Source: Campylobacter fetus subsp. fetus (GTDB lineage: Bacteria > Campylobacterota > Campylobacteria > Campylobacterales > Campylobacteraceae). From it: a DNA stretch of 64,000 bases. The translations under genes and the position numbers were made by a program. Below, in pieces: positions 8,294-16,141 of the stretch. Every line of letters starts with the position of its first letter. Position 1 is the first letter of the stretch. The stretch lies in NCBI RefSeq assembly GCF_900475935.1, contig NZ_LS483431.1, positions 682,001 through 746,000 of the forward strand. Direction: 5' to 3'. The notes beneath the pieces are model-generated. The model ran no database searches. It saw only the letters and a list, made by a program, of their open reading frames with translations, and had not been told where the DNA came from.

Positions 8294-9993
8294 AATTTAC
8301 AAAATTATATGTACCTACTACAAAAGAAGCTCCAAAAGACGCCACTTTACCTAGTCATCAGTTTCTTATAAGAGCCGGATTTGTAGCGCAGATAGGAAGC
8401 GGACTATATAACTTTTTGCCTCTTGGAAAGAGAGTTTTAAGAAAAGTTGAAAATATCGTAAGAGATGAAATGGACAAAGCAGGAGCAAATGAAGTAGCTT
8501 TAAGCTTTGTGGTTCCCGGTGAGCTTTGGAAGCAAAGCCGGAGATATTTTAAATTCGGAAAAGAGCTTTTGCGCCTAAAAGATAGAAAAGACAACGATTT
8601 TTTACTAGCTCCGACTCACGAAGAATCTATAGTGGATCTAGTGCGCGATAAAGTCACTAGTTACAAGCAACTGCCGCTTCATTTATACCAAATAGGACTT
8701 AAATTTAGAGATGAGGCAAGACCTAGATTTGGACTTTTGAGATGTCGTGAGTTTATAATGAAAGACGGTTATAGTTTTCATGCAAGTGAAGCTGATCTAA
8801 AGCGTGAGTTTGATCTTATGGAGACAACCTACACTAAGATATTTAGTCGTTTGGGGCTGAATTTCCGCGCCGTTGAAGCTGATAGTGGAGCTATCGGAGG
8901 AAGTGGTAGCAAAGAATTTATGGTGCTAGCAAAAAACGGCGAAGACGATATCTTGATAAGTGACGCTTCAAACTACGCGGCAAATATAGAAGCCGCAAAA
9001 AGAGCAAAAAGAGTTTGCAAGGCTGAGCGACCTCAGAGCAACTCTATGCAGAAATTTTTTACTCCTGGTTGCTCTAGCATAGCTAAAGTTGCCGAGTTTT
9101 TTAAGGTAGATCCGTTTTATACTATAAAAGCCGTGATGAAAAAGGCTATCTATGAAGATAGCGAAAAAATAGTAATATTTTTCGTGCGTGGAGACGACGA
9201 GCTTCAAGAAGTAAAAGCTTGCAATGCTTGCTCCGCTCTTGAGCTAAGCGACGCTAGCGAAGAAGAAGTTATAGCCGCAGGGTTAGTTCCTGGATACTGC
9301 GGTCCAGTCGGACTTCATGAAAATATAGATTTTTATATAGATAATGAATTAGAAAATGAAAAAGAGATGATATGCGGCGCAAATGAAAAGGATTATCACG
9401 CTATTGGAGTAAATATTATAAATTTCAATAAAGATAGATTTAAGGATCTAGCAGAAGTCAAAGCCGGAGACAAAGCGCTTGACGGTGGAGTTTTATCTGT
9501 CACTAAAGGCATAGAAGTAGGGCATATATTCCAACTTGGAGTAAGATATTCTGAGACCATGGGCGCTACATTTTTAGATGAAAACGGTAAATCAAAACCG
9601 TTTTTTATGGGTTGCTATGGTATAGGCGTAAGCAGACTTGTAGCTGTTATGGTAGAAGCCAGTCATGATGAAAAAGGCTGCATTTGGAAAAAAGAGTGCG
9701 CTCCTTTTATGGTGCATATAATAGTTTCAAATATCAAAGACACCGAGCAGATGCAATTTGCTCTAAATTTAGAATCCAATCTAGAAAGTAGCGGGGTCGA
9801 AGTTTTGCTTGATGATAGAAACGAAAGATTTGGCGTGAAAATGGCGGACTTTGAGCTTATAGGCGTACCTTTTGGCGTGGTCGTTGGTAAAGGTTTGCAA
9901 AACGCAGAAGTTGAGTTTATAAAAAGAGACGGGCTAGAAAAAGTTAAAGTAAGCTCAGATGAGATATTAGGTAAATTAAAAGAGATAATATGA
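8290..9993 (+). CDS. proS: Prolyl-tRNA synthetase
   Basis: This class II aminoacyl-tRNA synthetase charges tRNA-Pro. Motif 2 is visible as FRDEARPRFGLLRCREF (about residues 138-154) and motif 3 around MGCYGIGVSRLVAVMVE (about 439-455). The region of about 220-390 between them is the inserted editing domain that removes mischarged alanine, as in the bacterial-type enzyme, and the C-terminus (about 475-567) is the anticodon-binding domain. The start is GTG 8290, overlapping the hemA TGA by four bases, with AAGGG upstream. The gene ends in a four-base ATGA overlap with fxsA. Confidence 0.95.
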   Translation: MKFTKLYVPTTKEAPKDATLPSHQFLIRAGFVAQIGSGLYNFLPLGKRVLRKVENIVRDEMDKAGANEVALSFVVPGELWKQSRRYFKFGKELLRLKDRKDNDFLLAPTHEESIVDLVRDKVTSYKQLPLHLYQIGLKFRDEARPRFGLLRCREFIMKDGYSFHASEADLKREFDLMETTYTKIFSRLGLNFRAVEADSGAIGGSGSKEFMVLAKNGEDDILISDASNYAANIEAAKRAKRVCKAERPQSNSMQKFFTPGCSSIAKVAEFFKVDPFYTIKAVMKKAIYEDSEKIVIFFVRGDDELQEVKACNACSALELSDASEEEVIAAGLVPGYCGPVGLHENIDFYIDNELENEKEMICGANEKDYHAIGVNIINFNKDRFKDLAEVKAGDKALDGGVLSVTKGIEVGHIFQLGVRYSETMGATFLDENGKSKPFFMGCYGIGVSRLVAVMVEASHDEKGCIWKKECAPFMVHIIVSNIKDTEQMQFALNLESNLESSGVEVLLDDRNERFGVKMADFELIGVPFGVVVGKGLQNAEVEFIKRDGLEKVKVSSDEILGKLKEII

Positions 9994-10382
9994 TAAAAAT
10001 TTCTCTATTTCCGTATTTTGTTATCGAGATTGTCTGTGTTTTTATTTATATTATAAATTATGGATTTTTAAATTTTTTAGGTGAAGTTTTTCTTAGTGGA
10101 ATTATAGGGATAATACTTATATTTAGTTATGGATTTTTAAATTTATACTCTAATATAGTTAGTATAAATTTAAAAGATATATTTGGCTCTATGGGGATTG
10201 CGTTTGGCGGAATGCTACTTATAGTGCCTGGTATTTTGAGTGATATTTTTGCTGTTTTTATCATAGTTATATCTTTAATACTAAAGATATTTGTTAGGTT
10301 TAGTACTAATACTTATAACGATAATGATAGGTTTAGGGATGATATAATAGATGTTGAGATAATAGATGAAAATAAGAGATGA
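9990..10382 (+). CDS. fxsA: FxsA-family inner-membrane protein
   Basis: This 130-residue membrane protein has about four hydrophobic segments and the family core GMLLIVPGILSDIFAVFIIV (about residues 70-90), where the LxxPGxxSD turn between the last helices is diagnostic. The tail is charged and cytoplasmic. E. coli FxsA is known for blocking exclusion of phage T7 by F plasmids when overproduced; its housekeeping role is unknown. It overlaps proS by four bases and precedes hemC by 12, so it is co-transcribed with the haem and synthetase genes without an evident functional link. Confidence 0.8.
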   Translation: MIKISLFPYFVIEIVCVFIYIINYGFLNFLGEVFLSGIIGIILIFSYGFLNLYSNIVSINLKDIFGSMGIAFGGMLLIVPGILSDIFAVFIIVISLILKIFVRFSTNTYNDNDRFRDDIIDVEIIDENKR

Positions 10383-10394
10383 AAAGGATAAGAA

Positions 10395-11306
10395 ATGAAT
10401 ATCAAAATAGCAAGTAGAAATAGCGCTCTTGCGCTTTGGCAAACTCATCATATAAGAGATTTATTGATTGCTCAAGGTCATAGCGTTGAGATAATTACTA
10501 TGAAGACAAAAGGCGATGTTATCCTTGATACTCCGCTCGCAAAGATAGGCGGCAAAGGGCTTTTTACAAAAGAGCTTGAAAACTCTATGCTTGAAGGTAG
10601 TGCAGATATAGCGGTTCATAGCTTAAAAGATGTTCCGACTACTTTTCCAGATGGATTAAAACTGGCTTGCGTGTGCAGTAGAGAAGACGTGAGAGACGCG
10701 ATGCTTAGCATGAAGTACAAAAATTTGGATGAATTACCACAAGGTGCCAAAGTAGGAACAACTTCGCTTCGTAGAAAAATGCAGATTTTAGCTCATAGGG
10801 CTGATCTTGATATCATATCTCTTAGAGGAAATGTAAACTCACGAATAGCTAAGCTTAAAAATGGCGAGTTTGACGCTATTATTTTGGCTATGGCTGGAAT
10901 TAATCGATTAAATCTTTCTAAGGAAGTTAAATTTACATCAGCTATAGATACAATTCCTGCTATGGGACAAGGAGCTTTAGGAATCGAGGCTATAGATAAA
11001 AAAGAAATTTTGGATGCTATCGAGTTTTTAAATGATGAAAAAAGCGTAGTTGAAACTACTATAGAGAGAGATTTCGTGCATACGTTAAACGGAGGATGTC
11101 AAGCGCCGATCGGAATAAATGCAAAATTAAAAGGCGACAAGATAGAAGTTGAGGCGATATTGGGTCTTGTAGATGGAAGCGAAATTCTAAGAGATAGCAA
11201 AACTTATCCGAAATTAGCATATAAAATAGCCGGTAAAAATTTTGCTGATGAGTTCATAGCGCGCGGCGCAAAAGAGCTTTTAAAGAGGGCAGAAGAGATG
11301 GTTTAG
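10395..11306 (+). CDS. hemC: Porphobilinogen deaminase (hydroxymethylbilane synthase)
   Basis: HemC condenses four porphobilinogen molecules to hydroxymethylbilane in haem synthesis. The 303-residue product has the dipyrromethane cofactor-attachment site GGCQAPIG with Cys235, the substrate-binding block GKGLFTKELENSMLEG (about 53-68), DIAVHSLKDVPT (71-82, containing the catalytic Asp of the HSLKD motif) and SLRGNVNSR (142-150). The length is normal. It is the last gene of the run that also carries hemA, and its stop codon lies inside a strong hairpin shared with the convergent gene. Confidence 0.95.
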   Translation: MNIKIASRNSALALWQTHHIRDLLIAQGHSVEIITMKTKGDVILDTPLAKIGGKGLFTKELENSMLEGSADIAVHSLKDVPTTFPDGLKLACVCSREDVRDAMLSMKYKNLDELPQGAKVGTTSLRRKMQILAHRADLDIISLRGNVNSRIAKLKNGEFDAIILAMAGINRLNLSKEVKFTSAIDTIPAMGQGALGIEAIDKKEILDAIEFLNDEKSVVETTIERDFVHTLNGGCQAPIGINAKLKGDKIEVEAILGLVDGSEILRDSKTYPKLAYKIAGKNFADEFIARGAKELLKRAEEMV

Positions 11307-11330
11307 ATAAGCTAGATAACTGGCTTATCT
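11305..11330. terminator. Stem-loop between convergent hemC and yihY-like gene
   Basis: An 11-pair stem (AGATAAGCTAG paired with CTGGCTTATCT, one G-T pair) closes an ATAA tetraloop. It spans the end of the hemC stop and contains the stop of the convergent gene. Neither side has a good T-run, so it may stop ribosome-free transcripts weakly or protect 3' ends rather than act as a textbook terminator. Confidence 0.5.
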
Positions 11331-12112
11331 CTACTTAATCCATCTAAGGCTACGCATAGTTTTATACCATATAAAAATATAATCCACGAAATATATATCC
11401 AAATAAAGAAAAATAATAGTATCGAAAATGATCCGTATATACTAGAGTATGTTTTATTATAGAAGCTATATCCTACAAATATCCACTTTGATATGGACCA
11501 TGCAAGCGAACTGGCAAAAGAGCTGATCAATATATTTTTTATAGAAAAATCTCTATTTATAGATATGAGATAAGTTACTGCAAATATAGCCCAGATAATT
11601 ATATATGGAAATATAGCTAAGAAGTTTATACCGCTTGTATATTCGCTTTGGCTAAGCATTGTTTGGATTAAATTTGAGAGCCAAAACGACATTCCAAGAC
11701 CAAGAGGCATAAGAGTTATCAAAGTCCAGTAGTTACTAAGACTTCTCCAAAATCCACGACTTTTAGCTCCTGTTAATTTTGAAATAACAAATTCATAGTC
11801 GCTAAAAAACATTATACTGGTAAAAAATACCGCTATAAGACCTATTATACCAAGGCTACTTGAATTAGATAAAAACTGATCTATATATTCAGTTATGCTT
11901 TGACTAGGAAGTAAATTTGAAAATATAAAATCTTTAATCTTAGCGTAATAACCGCTAAAACTAGGGAGTTGTGTAAAGATAGATAGAGATATAAATAAAA
12001 CAGGAATGATGGATAAAAGAGTGTGAAAACTAAGACTTGCAGCAAAATGTAAAAGCTGTTTATCTTCTAACACTTTATAGATCAGTACTAGTTTTTCCCA
12101 TATTTTACGCAT
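11312..12112 (-). CDS. YihY/RNase BN-like inner-membrane protein
   Basis: The 266-residue product belongs to the YihY family, long mislabelled ribonuclease BN (the true RNase BN is a metallo-beta-lactamase protein). About six membrane helices are visible, with the family opening AASLSFHTLLSIIPVLFISL (about residues 24-43) and a final helix LLFFFIWIYISWIIFLYGIKL (about 234-254). No nuclease residues are expected. The function is unknown; it may be a transporter or envelope protein. It is the last gene of a minus-strand group after glcD (nine-base gap). The same neighbour pair, rbn-like plus glcD, is found in C. jejuni. Confidence 0.85.
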   Translation of the reverse strand: MRKIWEKLVLIYKVLEDKQLLHFAASLSFHTLLSIIPVLFISLSIFTQLPSFSGYYAKIKDFIFSNLLPSQSITEYIDQFLSNSSSLGIIGLIAVFFTSIMFFSDYEFVISKLTGAKSRGFWRSLSNYWTLITLMPLGLGMSFWLSNLIQTMLSQSEYTSGINFLAIFPYIIIWAIFAVTYLISINRDFSIKNILISSFASSLAWSISKWIFVGYSFYNKTYSSIYGSFSILLFFFIWIYISWIIFLYGIKLCVALDGLSRDKPVI

Positions 12113-12121
12113 GAAATTTCT

Positions 12122-13501
12122 TTAAAGTCCCATTTTATTTGGGTTTAAGATATTATTTGGATCAAATGCTTTTTTTATAGTTCTAAAAAGGTTCATCTCT
12201 TCAGAACTAAATGCAAGACCCATAAAAGGTGCTTTGCTAAGTCCTATACCGTGCTCTCCAGATAAAGTTCCTCCAAGCTCGACGGTAGCTTTAAAAATTT
12301 CAGTTATAGCTTCGTGACCTCTTTTTACCGCGTCAGGGTCGTCACGATCTACCATAACATTTGTATGTACGTTTCCATCTCCGGTATGACCAAAACATGG
12401 TGTAGTAACGCCGTATTTTTGAGAAATTTCAGCTATTTTTTCGAGTAAATTCGGAAGTTCGGATCTAGGAACAGTTATATCTTCATTGAGTTTTAAACTA
12501 CCATAACATGTGATAGCTTGAGAGCAGTTGCGCCTTGCAAGCCATATATCAGCAGATTCGTTTTCATTTTTTGCTACTCTAAACTCAGTTGCGCCGTTTT
12601 GCTCAAAAACGTTTTTGATGATCTCTAGCTCGCTATCTAAAACATCTAAATTTGATCCATCGACATCGCTTATAAGGATAGCCCCGGCCGATATAGGCAG
12701 ACCTTTTTTAAATTTTGTTTCGACTGCTTTTATGCTAAGATTATCCAAAAACTCCATAGCTACAGGAGTTACTCCTGCTGCCATAGTTTTATAAACAGCA
12801 TTCATAGCGGCATTTACGTTAGGAAATACTCCCATTGCGGTTTTTTTAAATTTAGGTTTTGCAATGAGTTTTAATGTGATTTGTGTGATAACGGCTAAAC
12901 TTCCTTCGCTTGCTATGAGAATTCCTGCGATATTATACCCTGCAACATCTTTTATAGTGCGTTTTCCGGCTCTTATAATATCTCCGTTTGGCAACACCGC
13001 TCTTAAAGCCATAACATAGTCTTTGGTTATACCATATTTTGCAGCACGCATACCGCCTGCATTTTCGCTCACGTTTCCGCCTATTGTACTGTAATTTTCA
13101 CTAGCAGGATCTGGCGGATAGAAAAGTCCTACTTCTTCTACTGCTTTTTGTAGTTTCATATTTATAAGTCCGGGTTCTACGACTGCTACCATATTTTGCA
13201 TATCTATTTCTAATATTTTATTCATATGTTTTTCAAATGACAAAACGACTCCGCCGCTCGCTGCTAAAGCTCCGCCGGTAAATCCGCTTCCAGCGCCTCT
13301 TGGGACTATAACGATTTTGTTTTCATTGCAGTATTTTAGTATATTGCTTACATCTGTTTCATCTCGTGGAAATAGCACTCCATCAGGCTCAAAACGCTTT
13401 TTCGTAGCATCATAGCAGTAGGCTATTTGATGAGCTTTATCAAATTTAGCATTATCTTCACCTAGAAGCTTTTCAAAATATTTTATATGTTTAGCATCCA
13501 T
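12122..13501 (-). CDS. glcD: FAD-linked 2-hydroxyacid oxidase, GlcD family
   Basis: GlcD-type flavoproteins oxidise glycolate or D-lactate to the 2-oxoacid and pass electrons to the respiratory chain. The 459-residue product has the FAD-binding loop VPRGAGSGFTGGALAASGG (about residues 61-79), the second FAD contact DPASENYSTIGGNVSENAGG (about 131-150), and the FAD-oxidase C-terminal domain with FGHTGDGNVHTN (about 367-378) and SGEHGIGLSK (about 409-418). There are no iron-sulfur motifs, and no GlcE or GlcF genes adjoin. The substrate cannot be told from sequence; D-lactate or glycolate are both plausible. It lies two bases from the PgbA-like gene, and the order glcD-pgbA recalls H. pylori HP0509-HP0508. 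Confidence 0.85.
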   Translation of the reverse strand: MDAKHIKYFEKLLGEDNAKFDKAHQIAYCYDATKKRFEPDGVLFPRDETDVSNILKYCNENKIVIVPRGAGSGFTGGALAASGGVVLSFEKHMNKILEIDMQNMVAVVEPGLINMKLQKAVEEVGLFYPPDPASENYSTIGGNVSENAGGMRAAKYGITKDYVMALRAVLPNGDIIRAGKRTIKDVAGYNIAGILIASEGSLAVITQITLKLIAKPKFKKTAMGVFPNVNAAMNAVYKTMAAGVTPVAMEFLDNLSIKAVETKFKKGLPISAGAILISDVDGSNLDVLDSELEIIKNVFEQNGATEFRVAKNENESADIWLARRNCSQAITCYGSLKLNEDITVPRSELPNLLEKIAEISQKYGVTTPCFGHTGDGNVHTNVMVDRDDPDAVKRGHEAITEIFKATVELGGTLSGEHGIGLSKAPFMGLAFSSEEMNLFRTIKKAFDPNNILNPNKMGL

Positions 13502-13502
13502 T

Positions 13503-14219
13503 TTAGTTTCCTAAAAGTCTTTTATAGTATTCGTCATAGTTGTTTATTTTTGCGCCATCAAGTTTCCAAAATATAGTATCTATGCCTTTAACTCTTGTAT
13601 AAAATGGAAGCTGGTAATAATCCACACTTCCGCTTTTGAACTTTTTAAGCACGGCAAAACTACCGCAATCAGCAAACACGGCTTCGTTATCTAATGCTAC
13701 AAATATAAGCCCTGCCGCACTTTGAGCGCACATTTTACGAAAGTCGTCTCTGCTTGGATTTGGTTTGTATTCGTAGTTTAGATATGCTCCTACAATGTCT
13801 GGATGTATAAAAGTGATATTTTTAAAGTTGTCTGTTATCTCTTTGTAAATTTCTTTATTTGGAACTACTATTAGAGATCTGTCATATAAGAAATTTAAGA
13901 CTATTTCATCTCCTGCAGACGGTAAAATCTTTGGTATCGGAAGTGCTTGCTGTTTTAAAGAGTCAAATACTTCAAACCTAACTTTAGCAAAACCGTCTTT
14001 TTTTTCGGTGACTACTGCTCTAGCAATTATTGATTTGCTGCCATCTTTGAATTTATGCATAACAACGCCGCTACTATTGACAACGATATCTGGACTATCT
14101 GTTATCTCGCCGATACCATCATGAACGTTTAAAAGCAGACTATAGTTGGTTTTCATATTAAACTCAGCACCAAAAACAAAACTGCATAGTAATAAAAGCA
14201 TAATTGCAATTTTTTTCAA
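13503..14219 (-). CDS. Exported PgbA-like protein (plasminogen-binding protein N-terminal family)
   Basis: The 238-residue product has a signal peptide (IAIMLLLLCSFVFG, residues 4-17) and then a soluble domain with the pattern NYSLLLNVHDGIGEI, IVVNSSGVVMH and FIHPDIVGAYLNYEY, resembling the N-terminal region of H. pylori plasminogen-binding proteins. It lacks the long Lys-rich C-terminal tail that carries plasminogen binding in PgbA/PgbB, and it ends in KRLLGN without a C-terminal lysine, so host plasminogen binding should not be assumed. The start is TTG 14219 with AGGAG seven bases upstream. It heads the three-gene minus-strand group behind the promoter at 14253-14261. Confidence 0.65.
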   Translation of the reverse strand: MKKIAIMLLLLCSFVFGAEFNMKTNYSLLLNVHDGIGEITDSPDIVVNSSGVVMHKFKDGSKSIIARAVVTEKKDGFAKVRFEVFDSLKQQALPIPKILPSAGDEIVLNFLYDRSLIVVPNKEIYKEITDNFKNITFIHPDIVGAYLNYEYKPNPSRDDFRKMCAQSAAGLIFVALDNEAVFADCGSFAVLKKFKSGSVDYYQLPFYTRVKGIDTIFWKLDGAKINNYDEYYKRLLGN

Positions 14220-14252
14220 AAGTATCTCCTATATGGGCAAAAATTTAAAATC

Positions 14253-14261
14253 ATTATAGCT
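14253..14261 (-). promoter_or_regulatory. Promoter of the pgbA-like/glcD/yihY group
   Basis: On the minus strand this reads AGCTATAATG, a perfect TATAAT hexamer (plus-strand 14253-14258) about 34 bases before the TTG start. Confidence 0.55.
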
Positions 14262-14387
14262 AATTTTTTTTGAATTTTTGCAAACGAGAAGTTTTGGAGA
14301 TAAAACTTTTAGATCCGTATTTTTTGGATAATGAATTATAATCTTAAATTTTTAAGATAAATATATCAAAAAATAATAAGGAAATAA

Positions 14388-14794
14388 ATGAAAGCTATAG
14401 ATAATAATGCAACGAAAAATATGTTTAAGTATATTAGGATCTATAAAATTTATGCGAAAACAATGAAGCTATTTTATCTGCTTTTGCAAATAAAGATGGA
14501 TTTATTGACAATCGTATAATAATATTGAGTATAAAATTACAAATAGGTTTTTTTAAATTAAGTAACTTTAGCATAATTAAACAGCTTGCAGATTAAAAAA
14601 GCTTTTGAAACTGCATATAAATATAATAAAAAGGTGTTGATAACATTAGATATCAAAATGCAAATATCGCTTTAAACAAAGGTGATACTTTTTATAATAA
14701 TAGATTACCTTATATAGACTGGATTACTTTTTTGCAAAACCCAAATATCCATAAAAACTATATATTTAAAAGTGCCTTTAGAGATAAAATATAA
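14388..14794 (+). pseudogene. Decayed, multiply frameshifted gene remnant, unrecognised
   Basis: The 747-base gap 14220-14966 has no intact gene but is not featureless. ATG 14388 follows AATAAGGAAATA, a good ribosome site, and opens a 43-codon frame ending at 14519. Protein-like sequence then moves to another frame (14447-14596: NNEAILSAFANKDGFIDNRI), back to the first (about 14583-14676: KKAFETAYKYNKK) and again to the second (14633-14794: IALNKGDTFYNNRLPYIDWI and NIHKNYIFKSAFRDKI). The pieces join in order into about 130 residues if at least three single-base indels are undone. I do not recognise the family. The parts before 14388 (apart from the promoter at 14253) and after 14794 hold only AT-rich sequence and the next gene's promoter. 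Confidence 0.6.
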
Positions 14795-14933
14795 ATTTAT
14801 ATCTAAATTTAAAAACTTTATCCTGTGTTTAACTATATATTTTGCTTAAAATTATTTTAATACTATATAAATTATATCGGAAATAATATGATATTTTTTG
14901 ATAAATAGAAGCATTATGTAAGTAAGATTACGA

Positions 14934-14939
14934 TACAAT
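14934..14939 (+). promoter_or_regulatory. -10 element of the Csd3-like peptidase gene
   Basis: CGATACAATT contains the hexamer TACAAT 27 bases before the ATG at 14967; AAGGCG at 14955-14960 is the ribosome-binding site. Confidence 0.45.
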
Positions 14940-14966
14940 TACGAGATTTTATTTTAAGGCGATTTT

Positions 14967-16133
14967 ATGATCAAAAAAATAATACTATTTTTATTTATCA
15001 CTATAAATTTATACGCTATCAAGCCTAGTGTTGAGGAGCTAACATGGCCAAATGGCGAGAGTTTTTTAACATTTTTAGAAAATAATAAAATACCATTATC
15101 TTTATATTATAACCTGGAAAAAGAAGATCAAGAGCTAGCTACTGAGATAACAAGCGGCACGAGATTTCAAATTTTAAGAGATGAAAATGATAGAGTTTCA
15201 CAAGTTCTTATACCTATAAGTGAAGAGTTGCAAATTCATATTCATAAAGATATAGTTGGAAAGTATGTTATTGATTTTATACCGATAATATATGAAAACG
15301 AAGATAGAATTCTTAGTATCGATGTGCAAAGATCACCATATCAAGATATCATAGAACATAGCGGAAATGTTGCTTTAGCGAGTGCTTTTTTAAACGCCTT
15401 TAAAGGAAGTGTAGATTATAAAGGGCTTAAAAAGGGTGATAAATTAGTCATTATATATACTCAAAAAAGACGGTTAGGAAGAGTTTTTGGTATGCCAAAT
15501 ATCAAAGCTGCTATGATAGAAATAAGAGGAAATGCTAAATATGTTTATCAGTATGATGATAGATTTTACGATGAAACCGGAAAAGAGCTTGAAAATTTCT
15601 TTTTGATAAAACCTGTCAAAAATGCTAGAATAAGCTCAAGATTTACTCCAAAAAGATGGCATCCGATCTTAAAAAGATATAGGGCTCATTTGGGGATTGA
15701 CTACGCTGCTCCAAAAGGCACGAAAATATATGCTGCGGGAGATGGACGAATATCATTCGTAGGGCAAAAAGGCGGTTACGGAAATGTAATTATGTTAAAT
15801 CATACAGATAATTATATGACCCTTTATGCTCATTTAAACGGTTTTGCAAGCGGTGTTAAAAGCGGTAAAAGGATAAAAAAGGGTGATGTCATAGCCTATG
15901 TGGGAAGTACCGGTATGAGTACAGGTCCGCACCTGCATTTTGGACTTTATAAAAACAATCAAGCTATCAATCCAGAATCAGTGGTAAAAATAACAAAAAG
16001 TAGCCTAAGTGGCACACAGAAAAAAGAGTTTAGTGCGCTTGTTGGCGGTATAAACAGAGATTTTGAAGTTAGTTTAAATGCCCATACAAATGCTCCAAAA
16101 GAAGAGGGATTTGATAGCGTAATCGCATTTTAG
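14967..16133 (+). CDS. Periplasmic M23 peptidoglycan peptidase, Csd3/HdpA-like
   Basis: This is a LytM-type zinc metallopeptidase that cuts peptide bonds in peptidoglycan. The 388-residue product has a signal peptide (residues 1-17), an N-terminal regulatory region of about 200 residues, and the M23 domain with zinc ligands in AHLGIDYAAPKGT (His about 241, Asp about 245) and GPHLHFGLYKN (His about 322 and 324). Length, domain order and the nearby pgbA-like and glcD genes match H. pylori HP0506 (Csd3/HdpA), a DD-endopeptidase/carboxypeptidase needed for helical shape, whose N-terminal part shields the active site. Cell-shape function here is inferred from that match. mgtE follows after eight bases. 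Confidence 0.8.
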   Translation: MIKKIILFLFITINLYAIKPSVEELTWPNGESFLTFLENNKIPLSLYYNLEKEDQELATEITSGTRFQILRDENDRVSQVLIPISEELQIHIHKDIVGKYVIDFIPIIYENEDRILSIDVQRSPYQDIIEHSGNVALASAFLNAFKGSVDYKGLKKGDKLVIIYTQKRRLGRVFGMPNIKAAMIEIRGNAKYVYQYDDRFYDETGKELENFFLIKPVKNARISSRFTPKRWHPILKRYRAHLGIDYAAPKGTKIYAAGDGRISFVGQKGGYGNVIMLNHTDNYMTLYAHLNGFASGVKSGKRIKKGDVIAYVGSTGMSTGPHLHFGLYKNNQAINPESVVKITKSSLSGTQKKEFSALVGGINRDFEVSLNAHTNAPKEEGFDSVIAF

Positions 16134-16141
16134 GTAAAGTT

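Noticed and set aside
12528..12794. An 88-codon frame opposite glcD
   Set aside because: It is antisense to conserved FAD-oxidase sequence and has no promoter or ribosome site.
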